Part shown: piece by piece, positions 7,335 to 14,057 of the stretch
Position numbering within the stretch: the first letter of the stretch is position 1
How the letters are laid out: every line of letters begins with the position of its first letter
Assembly (NCBI GenBank): GCA_011322715.1
Contig: DRLX01000030.1
Coordinates: 1 to 16,613 of the forward strand
DNA from: Desulfobulbaceae bacterium
Lineage (GTDB): Bacteria > Desulfobacterota > Desulfobulbia > Desulfobulbales > Desulfobulbaceae
Reading direction: 5' to 3'
Length of the DNA: 16,613 nucleotides
The notes under the pieces: generated by a model
Told to the model about the DNA's origin: nothing
Database searches by the model: none
What the model saw: the letters and a program-made list of their open reading frames with translations, nothing else
Made by a program: the position numbers and the translations under genes

Positions 7335-7364
7335 TTGACAAAGCCTTAGTATTTCTTATATCTT
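7335..7364 (+). promoter_or_regulatory. Sigma-70-type promoter for the 66-aa exported protein gene
   Basis: A consensus TTGACA at 7335-7340 is followed by TATATC at 7357-7362 (16-bp spacer) or TATCTT at 7359-7364 (18-bp spacer) in an AT-rich stretch. The ATG lies about 70 bases downstream. It directly follows the candidate terminator of the upstream gene, consistent with an independent unit. Confidence 0.6.
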
Positions 7365-7440
7365 GTATAAAAGAAAATAATAGAAAATTAATTTGATAAT
7401 GAGCAGGTTTACTAATTCAATTCTTACTAAGGAGAATGTT

Positions 7441-7641
7441 ATGAAAAAGATGCTCACTGTTGTTATGGTCGTTGCTTTTGCCTTCAGCGCCGGTAGCGCA
7501 TTGGCAGGAAAAGTAAAATGTACGGTTGATAAGGTTGACGGCAGCACGGTGACCATGACCTGTAAAAAAGCTGATAAACTGAAAGCCGGTGAGGCTGTTA
7601 CGGTCAAGGCCAATAAGAAAAAAGCCATCGAAGGTTGCTGA
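7441..7641 (+). CDS. Small exported protein of unknown function with three cysteines
   Basis: The start at ATG 7441 has a near-perfect AAGGAG six bases upstream; a longer TTG start at 7393 is unlikely. The 66-aa product has a clear signal peptide (MKKMLTVVMVVAFAFSAGSA, cleavage near ALA-G at residue 22). That leaves a mature chain of about 44 residues, rich in Lys and Val, of the form KCTVDKVDGSTVTMTCKKAD ... VTVKANKKKA, ending in Cys. The alternating pattern suggests a small beta-barrel or OB-like fold, and Cys27, Cys41 and Cys66 could bind metal or form disulfides. I do not recognise it with confidence; it vaguely resembles small periplasmic proteins found near metal or oxyanion reduction genes. 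It has its own promoter and a strong terminator, so it may be well expressed. Confidence 0.75.
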   Translation: MKKMLTVVMVVAFAFSAGSALAGKVKCTVDKVDGSTVTMTCKKADKLKAGEAVTVKANKKKAIEGC

Positions 7642-7672
7642 TATAGATTTCTTCTTTATTGAAGATATTGAG

Positions 7673-7709
7673 AACGGGTTGATGCTTTGCCATCAACCCG
7701 TTTTTTTTT
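7673..7709 (+). terminator. Strong rho-independent terminator
   Basis: AACGGGTTGATG (7673-7684) and CATCAACCCGTT (7691-7702) form a perfect stem around the 6-base loop CTTTGC. A run of nine T covers 7701-7709. It closes the transcript of the 66-aa exported protein. Confidence 0.94.
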
Positions 7710-7732
7710 GATTTTCATACCTACGTTATATT

Positions 7733-8419
7733 ATGGACCCCCAGACTCTTCCTGCTCCGCAAAAAGCCCTGTACGAAACGATTGCCCAAAAATATAAAGT
7801 CGCTTTTGAGCCGCTGACTATTGATGATATTCGACTCAATCTATTAAAAATTACCGATCTTGAACAGATCCTCGGCGGTAAAGATCCATTAAAAGATGTT
7901 TCCGATTTTCCCTTCTGGATACGTCTCTGGGAGGCGGCCCTTGTCCTGTCGGAATTTGTCGGCTGCCGGAATTTCGCTCCCGGTACCAGTGTGCTCGAAC
8001 TTGGTGCCGGTCTTGGCGCTCCGGGTTTGGTGGCTGCAGCCAAAGGATGTGCGGTGACCTTGACCGATTATGAAGAGTTGATTCTCGACTTTGAGCGGGT
8101 CAGCGCTGCCGCCAGCGGCCTTGATGTTGACTGTATGCTCTTGGACTGGCTTGATCCCCCTGCCATGAAACAGTATGATGTCATTCTCGGCGCTGAAATT
8201 CTTTTTCGGGAGGAATTTTTTAAGCCTTTGCTCTCTCTTCTCGGCAAGACCCTGCGCCCTGGGGGCGCCATTTATCTGGCCCATGATATTCGTCGTAAGA
8301 GCCTTGTACCGTTTTTACAAATGGCGGAAGATCAGTATATTATCTCCGCCCAGAAGAAAAAGTTAAAAAGTCTTGAAGAGGACAAAGAGGTGTTGTTGAC
8401 CAGGCTGGTTGCCCGTTAA
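7733..8419 (+). CDS. SAM-dependent methyltransferase, METTL21/nicotinamide-methyltransferase-like
   Basis: The 228-aa protein contains a class I methyltransferase fold. PFWIRLWEAALVLSEFV at about 60-76 is the family's characteristic pre-motif segment. Motif I, VLELGAGLGAPGL, starts at residue 87, followed by an acidic motif II (VTLTDYEELIL) and YDVILGAEILFREE. This pattern fits the Methyltransf_16 (PF10294) group, whose studied members methylate protein lysines or small molecules; the substrate here is unknown. The ATG at 7733 lies 24 bases after the upstream terminator and has no clear Shine-Dalgarno, so the start is the least certain part. No partner gene is adjacent: 230 bp without a gene follow, containing only a small CCAGC-ATG-GCTGG hairpin at 8439-8451 lacking a T run. 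Confidence 0.82.
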   Translation: MDPQTLPAPQKALYETIAQKYKVAFEPLTIDDIRLNLLKITDLEQILGGKDPLKDVSDFPFWIRLWEAALVLSEFVGCRNFAPGTSVLELGAGLGAPGLVAAAKGCAVTLTDYEELILDFERVSAAASGLDVDCMLLDWLDPPAMKQYDVILGAEILFREEFFKPLLSLLGKTLRPGGAIYLAHDIRRKSLVPFLQMAEDQYIISAQKKKLKSLEEDKEVLLTRLVAR

Positions 8420-8649
8420 TCATCTGTTTTTGGATCAACCAGCATGGCTGGACCAAATTATATCCTTATAATTACAATGAACGATGAAAATAGCCCTAAT
8501 CAATAACAAATTGTCGGCCCTTTTTGGATAACCCTGCATATGGCCTCTACATTTTCAGGTCACAGCCTTATAGAGAAGTGTGGACTTCGAAATATGGAAA
8601 TAGCATGAAATTACAGGTTCGTGGGTGGTTTTGAATACATGCTGTTCAG

Positions 8650-9336
8650 GTGAATGCGGTGTACCCTGTTTTTTTTGATATTCGCGCAAAGCGTTGCCTG
8701 GTGATAGGCGGCGGAATAGTTTCCGAACGTAAGGTACGAGGATTGCTCCGGGAAAAAGCAAATGTCGTTATTGTAAGTCCCGAGGTGACGGACGGTATTG
8801 CCCGCCTTGCCGCACGGGAGCAATGCTGTTGGCTCAAGAAAAAATATACGGCTGATGACCTGCATGGCGCCTTTCTTGTTTTTGCCGCCACCGGTTCCCC
8901 GACTGTACAAGACCGGGTCGCGTCCGATGCCGAGGCATTGGGACTGCCCGTTAACGTGGCCGACCAGCCCGAACGCTGTACGTTTCATGTACCTGCTGTT
9001 CTGAGGCGTGGTGATCTTACGCTTGCGGTTTCAACCGCCGGCAAGAGCCCGGCCCTTGCCGCCATGGTGCGGCGGATGCTTGCAGAGCAGTACGGAGAAG
9101 AGTATGCACTGCTTCTTTCTCTGATGGGGGAGATTCGGCCACTGGTTATCAATGCCGCCCGCACCAGCGATGAACGGAAATCCGTGTTTCAAAAAATTCT
9201 TCATGAGGATATGATTCATTGGATCAAATCCGGGCATTGGGATACAGTGCGGCACCATCTGCAGATGGTCTTAGGTCAGGAGGTCAATGATATTTTCAAT
9301 CGGGTCGCAGTCAAGAACAGGCAAAAAAGAAAATGA
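8650..9336 (+). CDS. Precorrin-2 dehydrogenase / sirohydrochlorin ferrochelatase (CysG N-terminal or Met8p type)
   Basis: The 228-aa protein matches the bifunctional N-terminal half of CysG. YPVFFDIRAKRCLVIGGG provides the NAD-binding Rossmann start (GGG at residues 20-22). NVADQPERCTFHVPA holds Asp105, aligned with the catalytic Asp of CysG/Met8p. STAGKSPALAAMVRRML follows, and then a helical dimerisation tail. It oxidises precorrin-2 to sirohydrochlorin with NAD and inserts iron to give sirohaem. No uroporphyrinogen methyltransferase domain is fused. The start is GTG 8650 or, perhaps better, GTG 8659, which has AGGTG about 6 bases upstream; ATG 8639 is out of frame. In sulfate reducers sirohaem serves dissimilatory sulfite reductase and can also lead to haem by the alternative route. 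It lies 147 bp before the ccsA/hemA pair. Confidence 0.9.
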   Translation: MNAVYPVFFDIRAKRCLVIGGGIVSERKVRGLLREKANVVIVSPEVTDGIARLAAREQCCWLKKKYTADDLHGAFLVFAATGSPTVQDRVASDAEALGLPVNVADQPERCTFHVPAVLRRGDLTLAVSTAGKSPALAAMVRRMLAEQYGEEYALLLSLMGEIRPLVINAARTSDERKSVFQKILHEDMIHWIKSGHWDTVRHHLQMVLGQEVNDIFNRVAVKNRQKRK

Positions 9337-9483
9337 TTGATGGATGAACACCTTTTCCGTCTTTTTTATTGTCCCAGTAGTCCTTTAGTGCGCGAAGCGT
9401 ATTATAGTGAAAACTATGGACTTTCAGTTCATTCACTTTCAGCCCGTGGTTTAATTTTTCACAATCTCTAACGGGAAAAATAC

Positions 9484-10296
9484 ATGAGCTACCTGCTTTT
9501 TCAAGTGAGTTTTGTGGCCTATGTCCTGGCCATGACGGTCTATCTGGTTTTTTTCTTCACCCAGAAAAAATATGTGCGCGGTCTGGCAAGAAAGTTGTTT
9601 TTTGCCGCCGCCCTGTTGCACACGGCCAATATCATTGCCCGGCTGGTTGAGGCGGGACACACGCCGATCACCAGTGTTCATGAAGTGATTTCCTTTTTTG
9701 CCTGGTCCATTGCCTGGTGCTATCTCTCCTTTCGCTGGCGCTATACGGTGAAAAATTTCGGTACGTTTTCGTCCATACTGGTTGTCCTTCTTATGCTGGT
9801 TTCCGCCCTGGCTCCCCACGCGATTCTACCCCTGAGCCAGACCCAGCATTCCTGGCTTTTTCCCGTTCATGCCTCACTTGCCATAGTGGCTGATGCCTTT
9901 CTTGCCCTGGCCTGTATCGGCGGCCTGATGTATCTGCTCCAGGAAAGAGAATTAAAACAAAAGCGGTTTGGTTTTTTTTATTCTCGTCTTCCCTCACTGG
10001 AGTCTCTGGACAAGCTCAACCAACACTGTCTGAGTATCGGTTTCACCCTGATGACCATTGCCATGTTCACAGGCTATATCTGGGCCCGGCGCATATGGGG
10101 TGGAAGAAACTGGCATTGGGATCCGAAAATTATCTGGGCCATGATTACCTGGTTTCTCTATGCCGCTCTCATGCACCAGCGCTTCACCATGGGCTGGAGA
10201 GGGCGTCGTGCCGCCATCGTCACCATCGTTGCCTTCATGGCCGTGCTGTTGACGCTGGTCTTTTTGTTTAGAGGAGTGCATGGTCATGGCGCGTGA
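9484..10296 (+). CDS. CcsA/HemX-family integral membrane protein (cytochrome c biogenesis)
   Basis: This 270-aa protein is very hydrophobic, with about eight predicted membrane helices (for example 5-25, 38-55, 66-84, 94-115, 127-152, 184-200, 218-232 and 243-262). It carries the CcsA-type tryptophan-rich motif GGRNWHWDPK at about 206-215 between helices. Conserved-looking histidines are at 46, 66 and 129 (the last in LFPVHASLAIVADAF, typical of the family). CcsA proteins form the haem-delivery core of System II cytochrome c maturation; the shorter HemX type is often encoded beside hemA and may regulate GluTR. Overlap with hemA by 11 bases favours the HemX-like role, but both fit. No ResB/Ccs1 partner is in the window. 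Confidence 0.88.
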   Translation: MSYLLFQVSFVAYVLAMTVYLVFFFTQKKYVRGLARKLFFAAALLHTANIIARLVEAGHTPITSVHEVISFFAWSIAWCYLSFRWRYTVKNFGTFSSILVVLLMLVSALAPHAILPLSQTQHSWLFPVHASLAIVADAFLALACIGGLMYLLQERELKQKRFGFFYSRLPSLESLDKLNQHCLSIGFTLMTIAMFTGYIWARRIWGGRNWHWDPKIIWAMITWFLYAALMHQRFTMGWRGRRAAIVTIVAFMAVLLTLVFLFRGVHGHGA

Positions 10297-11572
10297 TACC
10301 ATTGTCCTGCTCGGGGTCAACCACAAGACAACACCCCTTGCCGTGCGGGAAAAAATGGCCCTGGCAAGCGGGTATGAACAGCCGCTGGCCGATCTGCGTC
10401 GGTTGGACTGCCTGGAAGAATGCTTTCTCCTCTCCACCTGTAATCGGGTTGAGGTCCTGTTTACCTGCAAGGAGCCGGACCTGGCCCGCCGCCGGGTCCT
10501 TGACATGCTCTTTGCCGGCAGCGTGAGTCGGGAAGAAGTTTCCGGATGTATTTATCAGCATCGGGATGAAGAGGCTGTCCGGCATCTGTTTCTGGTTGCC
10601 TCAAGTCTTGATTCGATGATCGTCGGCGAGTCCCAGATTCTCGGCCAGCTTAAAGAGGCCTACCGTTTTGCCTCGGAAAAAAAGACCAGTGGCATGGTGC
10701 TCAACAAGCTGCTGCATAAATCATTTTCCGTGGCCAAAAGGGTACGGACCGAGACCCGGATCGGAGCCAGTGCGGTTTCCATCTCCTATGCCGCCGTTGA
10801 GCTGGGAAAAAAGATTTTCGGCGATTTAAAAGGGAAAAGGGTCATGCTGGTCGGCGCCGGTGAAATGGCGGAACTGGCCGCCGAACATCTGGTTGGGCAG
10901 GGCGTAGCAGAGGTTATTGTGGCCAACCGCACCTTTGAACGGGCGGTAAAACTTGCCGGCTGTTACCATGGCCGGGCCATTGCCCTTGCAGAATTGGTCG
11001 AACAGTTGCAGCATGTTGATATCATCGTCAGTTCCACCGGCGCCCCCGACCTGATTCTGACCCGAAATGATGTTGCTCCCGTCATGCGGAAACGGCGCTA
11101 TCAACCGTTGTTTTTTATCGATATTGCCGTACCCCGCGACCTTGACCCCGCCATTAACGAGATTGACAATGTCTACCTCTATGACATTGATGACCTCAAC
11201 AATGTTGTGGAGATGAATAAGTCGGAGCGGGACAAAGAGGCCGTCAAGGCAACCCGCATCGTTGATGAAGAGACGCTTAAATTCTGCGGCTGGCTGGAGA
11301 ACATGGAGGTGACGCCGACCATCATTGAGATGCGTTCAATGGCCGATCAGATTTGCCGGGATGAGCTTGGCCGCACCTTGGGACGTTTTGATTCACTTAC
11401 GGCAAAAGAAAGAAAATCACTGGAGAAAATGGCGGCCTCGATCTGTTCAAAAATGCTTCATCACCCCATTCGCTATCTGAAGACGGATCATCCCTGTGTT
11501 GATCAGCAAAAAAGGGTGGAGGTGGTTCGGGCCCTGTTCAATCTTGACCGGGACGGGAGTGACGGACCGTGA
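10286..11572 (+). CDS. hemA: Glutamyl-tRNA reductase
   Basis: HemA makes glutamate-1-semialdehyde from Glu-tRNA(Glu) with NADPH, the first committed step of C5-pathway tetrapyrrole synthesis. All landmarks are present: GVNHKTTPLAVREK at 10-23, STCNRVE with the catalytic Cys52, GESQILGQ at 114-121, a nucleotide-binding VMLVGAGEMAELAAEHL, and a C-terminal helical dimerisation domain. I prefer ATG 10286 (428 aa) because the GAGGAG at 10271-10276 is 9 bases away; ATG 10280 would be only 3 bases from it. It overlaps the ccsA-like gene by 11 bases and the next gene by 4 (GTGA), so the three are probably co-translated. hemC/hemD/hemB, often next in line, are absent here. Confidence 0.97.
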   Translation: MARDTIVLLGVNHKTTPLAVREKMALASGYEQPLADLRRLDCLEECFLLSTCNRVEVLFTCKEPDLARRRVLDMLFAGSVSREEVSGCIYQHRDEEAVRHLFLVASSLDSMIVGESQILGQLKEAYRFASEKKTSGMVLNKLLHKSFSVAKRVRTETRIGASAVSISYAAVELGKKIFGDLKGKRVMLVGAGEMAELAAEHLVGQGVAEVIVANRTFERAVKLAGCYHGRAIALAELVEQLQHVDIIVSSTGAPDLILTRNDVAPVMRKRRYQPLFFIDIAVPRDLDPAINEIDNVYLYDIDDLNNVVEMNKSERDKEAVKATRIVDEETLKFCGWLENMEVTPTIIEMRSMADQICRDELGRTLGRFDSLTAKERKSLEKMAASICSKMLHHPIRYLKTDHPCVDQQKRVEVVRALFNLDRDGSDGP

Positions 11573-12084
11573 CCGGACAGACGCGGGCCCAGATTTTAGA
11601 GGATGAGTTGCTTATCGTGCGCCATTCCGGAGAAATCCCCGAGATTGCCCTCCATGCCACCATCCATTATCTGCAGAAAGACCCGGAAGGTCCGCAACTG
11701 ACCCTCACCGACCTCGAATTGCGCTCCCTCCAGGACGCGGCCCTGAAACGATGCCGGGAGATTATCCTGCGTGATCTTGATCCGGAAAACCGGGATCTGC
11801 CCCTGTACCGCGGGATCAGGCGGACGATCTATAACTGGCACCGGATGCAGGCTTTTTGCGGCCGGATCGGACGCAGGCCAGACGATTTTCGAGATATTGT
11901 CTGCAAGGCATTGGTTGAATTTCTTCGTCGGGAGGCCGATGACGTGGCCGCAGGCGAACGTAGCTCCTGCATCAACTGTTCCGCCGGGGATCTGGCCGAG
12001 TTCGGCCGTGAACTTGGGTGCGATCTGCATGGTTTTCCGCCGGACTGGCAGGAGCTTTGCCCGGCAGAGGAAATGAGGGAATAA
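11569..12084 (+). CDS. Conserved-looking protein of unknown function in the hemA operon
   Basis: The GTG at 11569 overlaps the hemA TGA as GTGA, with GGGAG 9 bases upstream; no nearer ATG is available. The 171-aa product is soluble, acidic and mostly helical, with no signal peptide or membrane segment. A charged central stretch reads RRTIYNWHRMQAFCGRIGRRPDDF. A C-terminal segment with CINCSAGDLAEFGRELGCD has a CxxC plus a later Cys that could bind metal. I do not recognise the family. Its tight position between hemA and a Gfo/Idh/MocA oxidoreductase supports it being a real gene but does not reveal a function. Base composition resembles its neighbours. Confidence 0.75.
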   Translation: MTGQTRAQILEDELLIVRHSGEIPEIALHATIHYLQKDPEGPQLTLTDLELRSLQDAALKRCREIILRDLDPENRDLPLYRGIRRTIYNWHRMQAFCGRIGRRPDDFRDIVCKALVEFLRREADDVAAGERSSCINCSAGDLAEFGRELGCDLHGFPPDWQELCPAEEMRE

Positions 12085-12107
12085 AATCCGTTGCAGGGAG
12101 ACAGGTA

Positions 12108-13073
12108 ATGCGTATCGGGATCATCGGTACCGGCAAACACGGGAGCCGGTATGCACGTCATATCATCAACGACGTTGCCGGGCTTGAACTTGCAGCCATA
12201 AGCAGGCGAACGCCCGCGGGACGTGAGCAGGCTGGAGAGTGGAACTGTCGGTTTCACAAGGACTGGCGCAGGCTTGTCCATGATGACCGGGTTGAGGCGG
12301 TCATCTCTGTTGTGCCGCCGGCCCTGAATCTGGATATAGCCCGTGCCTGCGCCGAGGTCGCCAAACCACTGCTTCTGGAAAAACCCCTTGCCGCAAGCCT
12401 TGCCGATGCCCGGGCAATTGCCGCCCTTGCCGGCCGCAAAGAGCTCAAGCTGACCGTGGGCCAGACCCTGCGGTATAATCCGGTCATCAGGTGTTTTCGA
12501 CGCCATTTATCGGAGATTGGCCCCCTCTATACTATTTCGGTCAACCAGCGCATCGAGCCTTCCACCCTTTCCTGGCATGAGGACCCGGCCCTGGCCGGGG
12601 CCGGAGTCAGTTACCATACCGCCGTCCATGTCTTTGATGCCCTTCGTTTTATCACCGGTCTCGAGATCGTCCGTGTCATGGCCGTGACAACCAGCCGTCA
12701 TAACCGGATTCTGGAAGACAGCCTGCTGGCCCTGATAGAAATGGAACAAGGTGTCCAGGGCGTGGTGGACTGTTCCAAGATCGGTCAGGCCCGATCCGGC
12801 AGGTTTGATTTTGTCTGCGAACATGGGCAGCTGACCGGAGACCAGATTTACACAACCTGTGAAATGATCCATCATACCACCCGTACAGACCTGGAACCGG
12901 GGCCGGCCATAGGGACCATTGTGCCGCTCCTTGCTGATTGGCGTGATTATCTGGCCGGGCTCAGGCCCAATCCGGTAACCGGTTTCGATGGCCTGCAGGC
13001 GGTTGCGGTCTGTGATGCCTGTCTTTGTTCCGCCAGGCAGGGCGCCTGGAAAAATGTTGAAGCCCTGCCATGA
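12108..13073 (+). CDS. Gfo/Idh/MocA-family NAD(P)-dependent oxidoreductase
   Basis: The ATG at 12108, with CAGGGAG at 12094-12100 upstream, begins exactly at the Rossmann fold: MRIGIIGTGKHG with G7-x-G9-x-x-G12. An in-frame extension from 12018 would run inside the previous gene and is rejected. EKP at 91-93, the family hallmark that contacts NAD(P) and substrate, follows VVPPALNLDIARACAEVAKP. The C-terminal sugar-binding-type beta domain includes GAGVSYHTAVHVFDALRFITG, with His residues placed like the catalytic lysine/histidine region of the family. Length 321 aa is typical. Substrates of this family range from sugars to biliverdin, so the reaction cannot be named. The stop overlaps the next start by 4 bases (ATGA), indicating co-translation with the lipid kinase. 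Confidence 0.88.
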   Translation: MRIGIIGTGKHGSRYARHIINDVAGLELAAISRRTPAGREQAGEWNCRFHKDWRRLVHDDRVEAVISVVPPALNLDIARACAEVAKPLLLEKPLAASLADARAIAALAGRKELKLTVGQTLRYNPVIRCFRRHLSEIGPLYTISVNQRIEPSTLSWHEDPALAGAGVSYHTAVHVFDALRFITGLEIVRVMAVTTSRHNRILEDSLLALIEMEQGVQGVVDCSKIGQARSGRFDFVCEHGQLTGDQIYTTCEMIHHTTRTDLEPGPAIGTIVPLLADWRDYLAGLRPNPVTGFDGLQAVAVCDACLCSARQGAWKNVEALP

Positions 13074-13963
13074 TACGAATCCTGCTCAATGGAAAGAAGG
13101 CCGCGTTGCCGGAGGTGCGGTCTGCTGTTGCAACCATGCGTCGGGAGCACGGTCCTGTTGAGGTCCGGGTCACCTGGGAACATGGAGATTGCGAAAGGCT
13201 GGTCCGTGAGGCCGCCCGGGACGGGGTCAGCCGTATAGTTGCCGCCGGGGGTGACGGCACGATCAATGAGGTGGTCAATGGACTGGCAAAACTGGAGAGA
13301 GCAGGGCGGCCGGAACTTGCCATCCTGCCCCTGGGCACGGCAAATGATTTTGCCGTTGCCTGCATGATTCCCGGCCAACCTCTTGATGCGCTCAGGTTGG
13401 CTGTCACCGGCACAAGTCGAGGCGTTGATATTGTCCAGGCAAATGAACGATATTTTATCAATATCGCAACCGGAGGATTCGGTTCCCAGGTGACGGCGGA
13501 AACCTCGCCGCAACTGAAAAATTTTCTTGGAGGCGGGGCCTATGCCCTTGCCGCTGTTATCAAATCGCTCAATTTTGTCCCCAGCCGGGGCAGGTTGCTT
13601 GCCGAGGGAGTTGATCTGCGGGGAGAGGCTGTGGCAGCAGCGATCTGTAACGGCAGGCAGGCAGGCGGTGGGCAGGTATTGGCCGCTGACGCCTATATTG
13701 ACGATGGCCTGCTGGACATAATGGTGATTCTTGTCTTCCCCTTTGCCGATGTGGCCCAGGTCCTCGTCGAGGTCAAGGCGCAGTCCTCGGGAAAATATGT
13801 CAAACGTTTCCGCTCTCCATGGGCGGAATCACGACCGGAGCAGGTCAGATCAGTCAATCTCGATGGTGAGCCCTATCAGGCGGAGCAGATCCGGTTTGAC
13901 GTTTTACCCGGAGAGATTCAGCTTGTTCTCCCGCCCCATTGCCCCTGTATTAAAGGCGTTTAG
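13070..13963 (+). CDS. yegS: YegS/DagK-family lipid (diacylglycerol-type) kinase
   Basis: The 297-aa protein has the two-domain diacylglycerol-kinase catalytic fold. GGDGT at 60-64 is the nucleotide-binding motif. INEVVNGL and ILPLGTANDFA at about 85-95 follow, then FINIATGGFGSQVT and the C-terminal VNLDGEP motif (about 273-279) whose Asp/Glu are catalytic or structural. Length matches E. coli YegS (299 aa). The family phosphorylates a lipid such as phosphatidylglycerol or diacylglycerol at the inner membrane; the true substrate is not deducible. GTANDFA, with Ala-Asn-Asp rather than the commoner Gly-Asn-Asp, is the YegS form. It is last in its operon, followed by a GC-rich hairpin. Confidence 0.88.
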   Translation: MIRILLNGKKAALPEVRSAVATMRREHGPVEVRVTWEHGDCERLVREAARDGVSRIVAAGGDGTINEVVNGLAKLERAGRPELAILPLGTANDFAVACMIPGQPLDALRLAVTGTSRGVDIVQANERYFINIATGGFGSQVTAETSPQLKNFLGGGAYALAAVIKSLNFVPSRGRLLAEGVDLRGEAVAAAICNGRQAGGGQVLAADAYIDDGLLDIMVILVFPFADVAQVLVEVKAQSSGKYVKRFRSPWAESRPEQVRSVNLDGEPYQAEQIRFDVLPGEIQLVLPPHCPCIKGV

Positions 13964-14008
13964 CCGTGCTGTGGCCCATTATTGTGACGGCAAAGGGAGG
14001 AGAGGATC

Positions 14009-14040
14009 TTTCTCCCGGCCGGGGCGCCGACCGGGAGAAA
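14009..14040. terminator. GC-rich hairpin between convergent yegS-like and purH-like genes
   Basis: TTTCTCCCGG (14009-14018) and CCGGGAGAAA (14031-14040) form a perfect 10-bp stem, extended by an inner CGG/CCG after one mismatch. Neither strand has a T run after it, so it is not a canonical intrinsic terminator. Its position between two converging 3' ends still suggests bidirectional termination or transcript-end protection. Confidence 0.55.
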
Positions 14041-14057
14041 GGGGGTGATGGGAGGAA

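Noticed and set aside
8439..8451. Hairpin CCAGC-ATG-GCTGG after the methyltransferase gene
   Set aside because: The stem is only 5 bp and no T run follows, so it is not a credible terminator.
12018..12107. N-terminal extension of the Gfo/Idh/MocA protein
   Set aside because: It overlaps the end of the preceding gene; the ATG at 12108 has a ribosome site and begins at the Rossmann motif.
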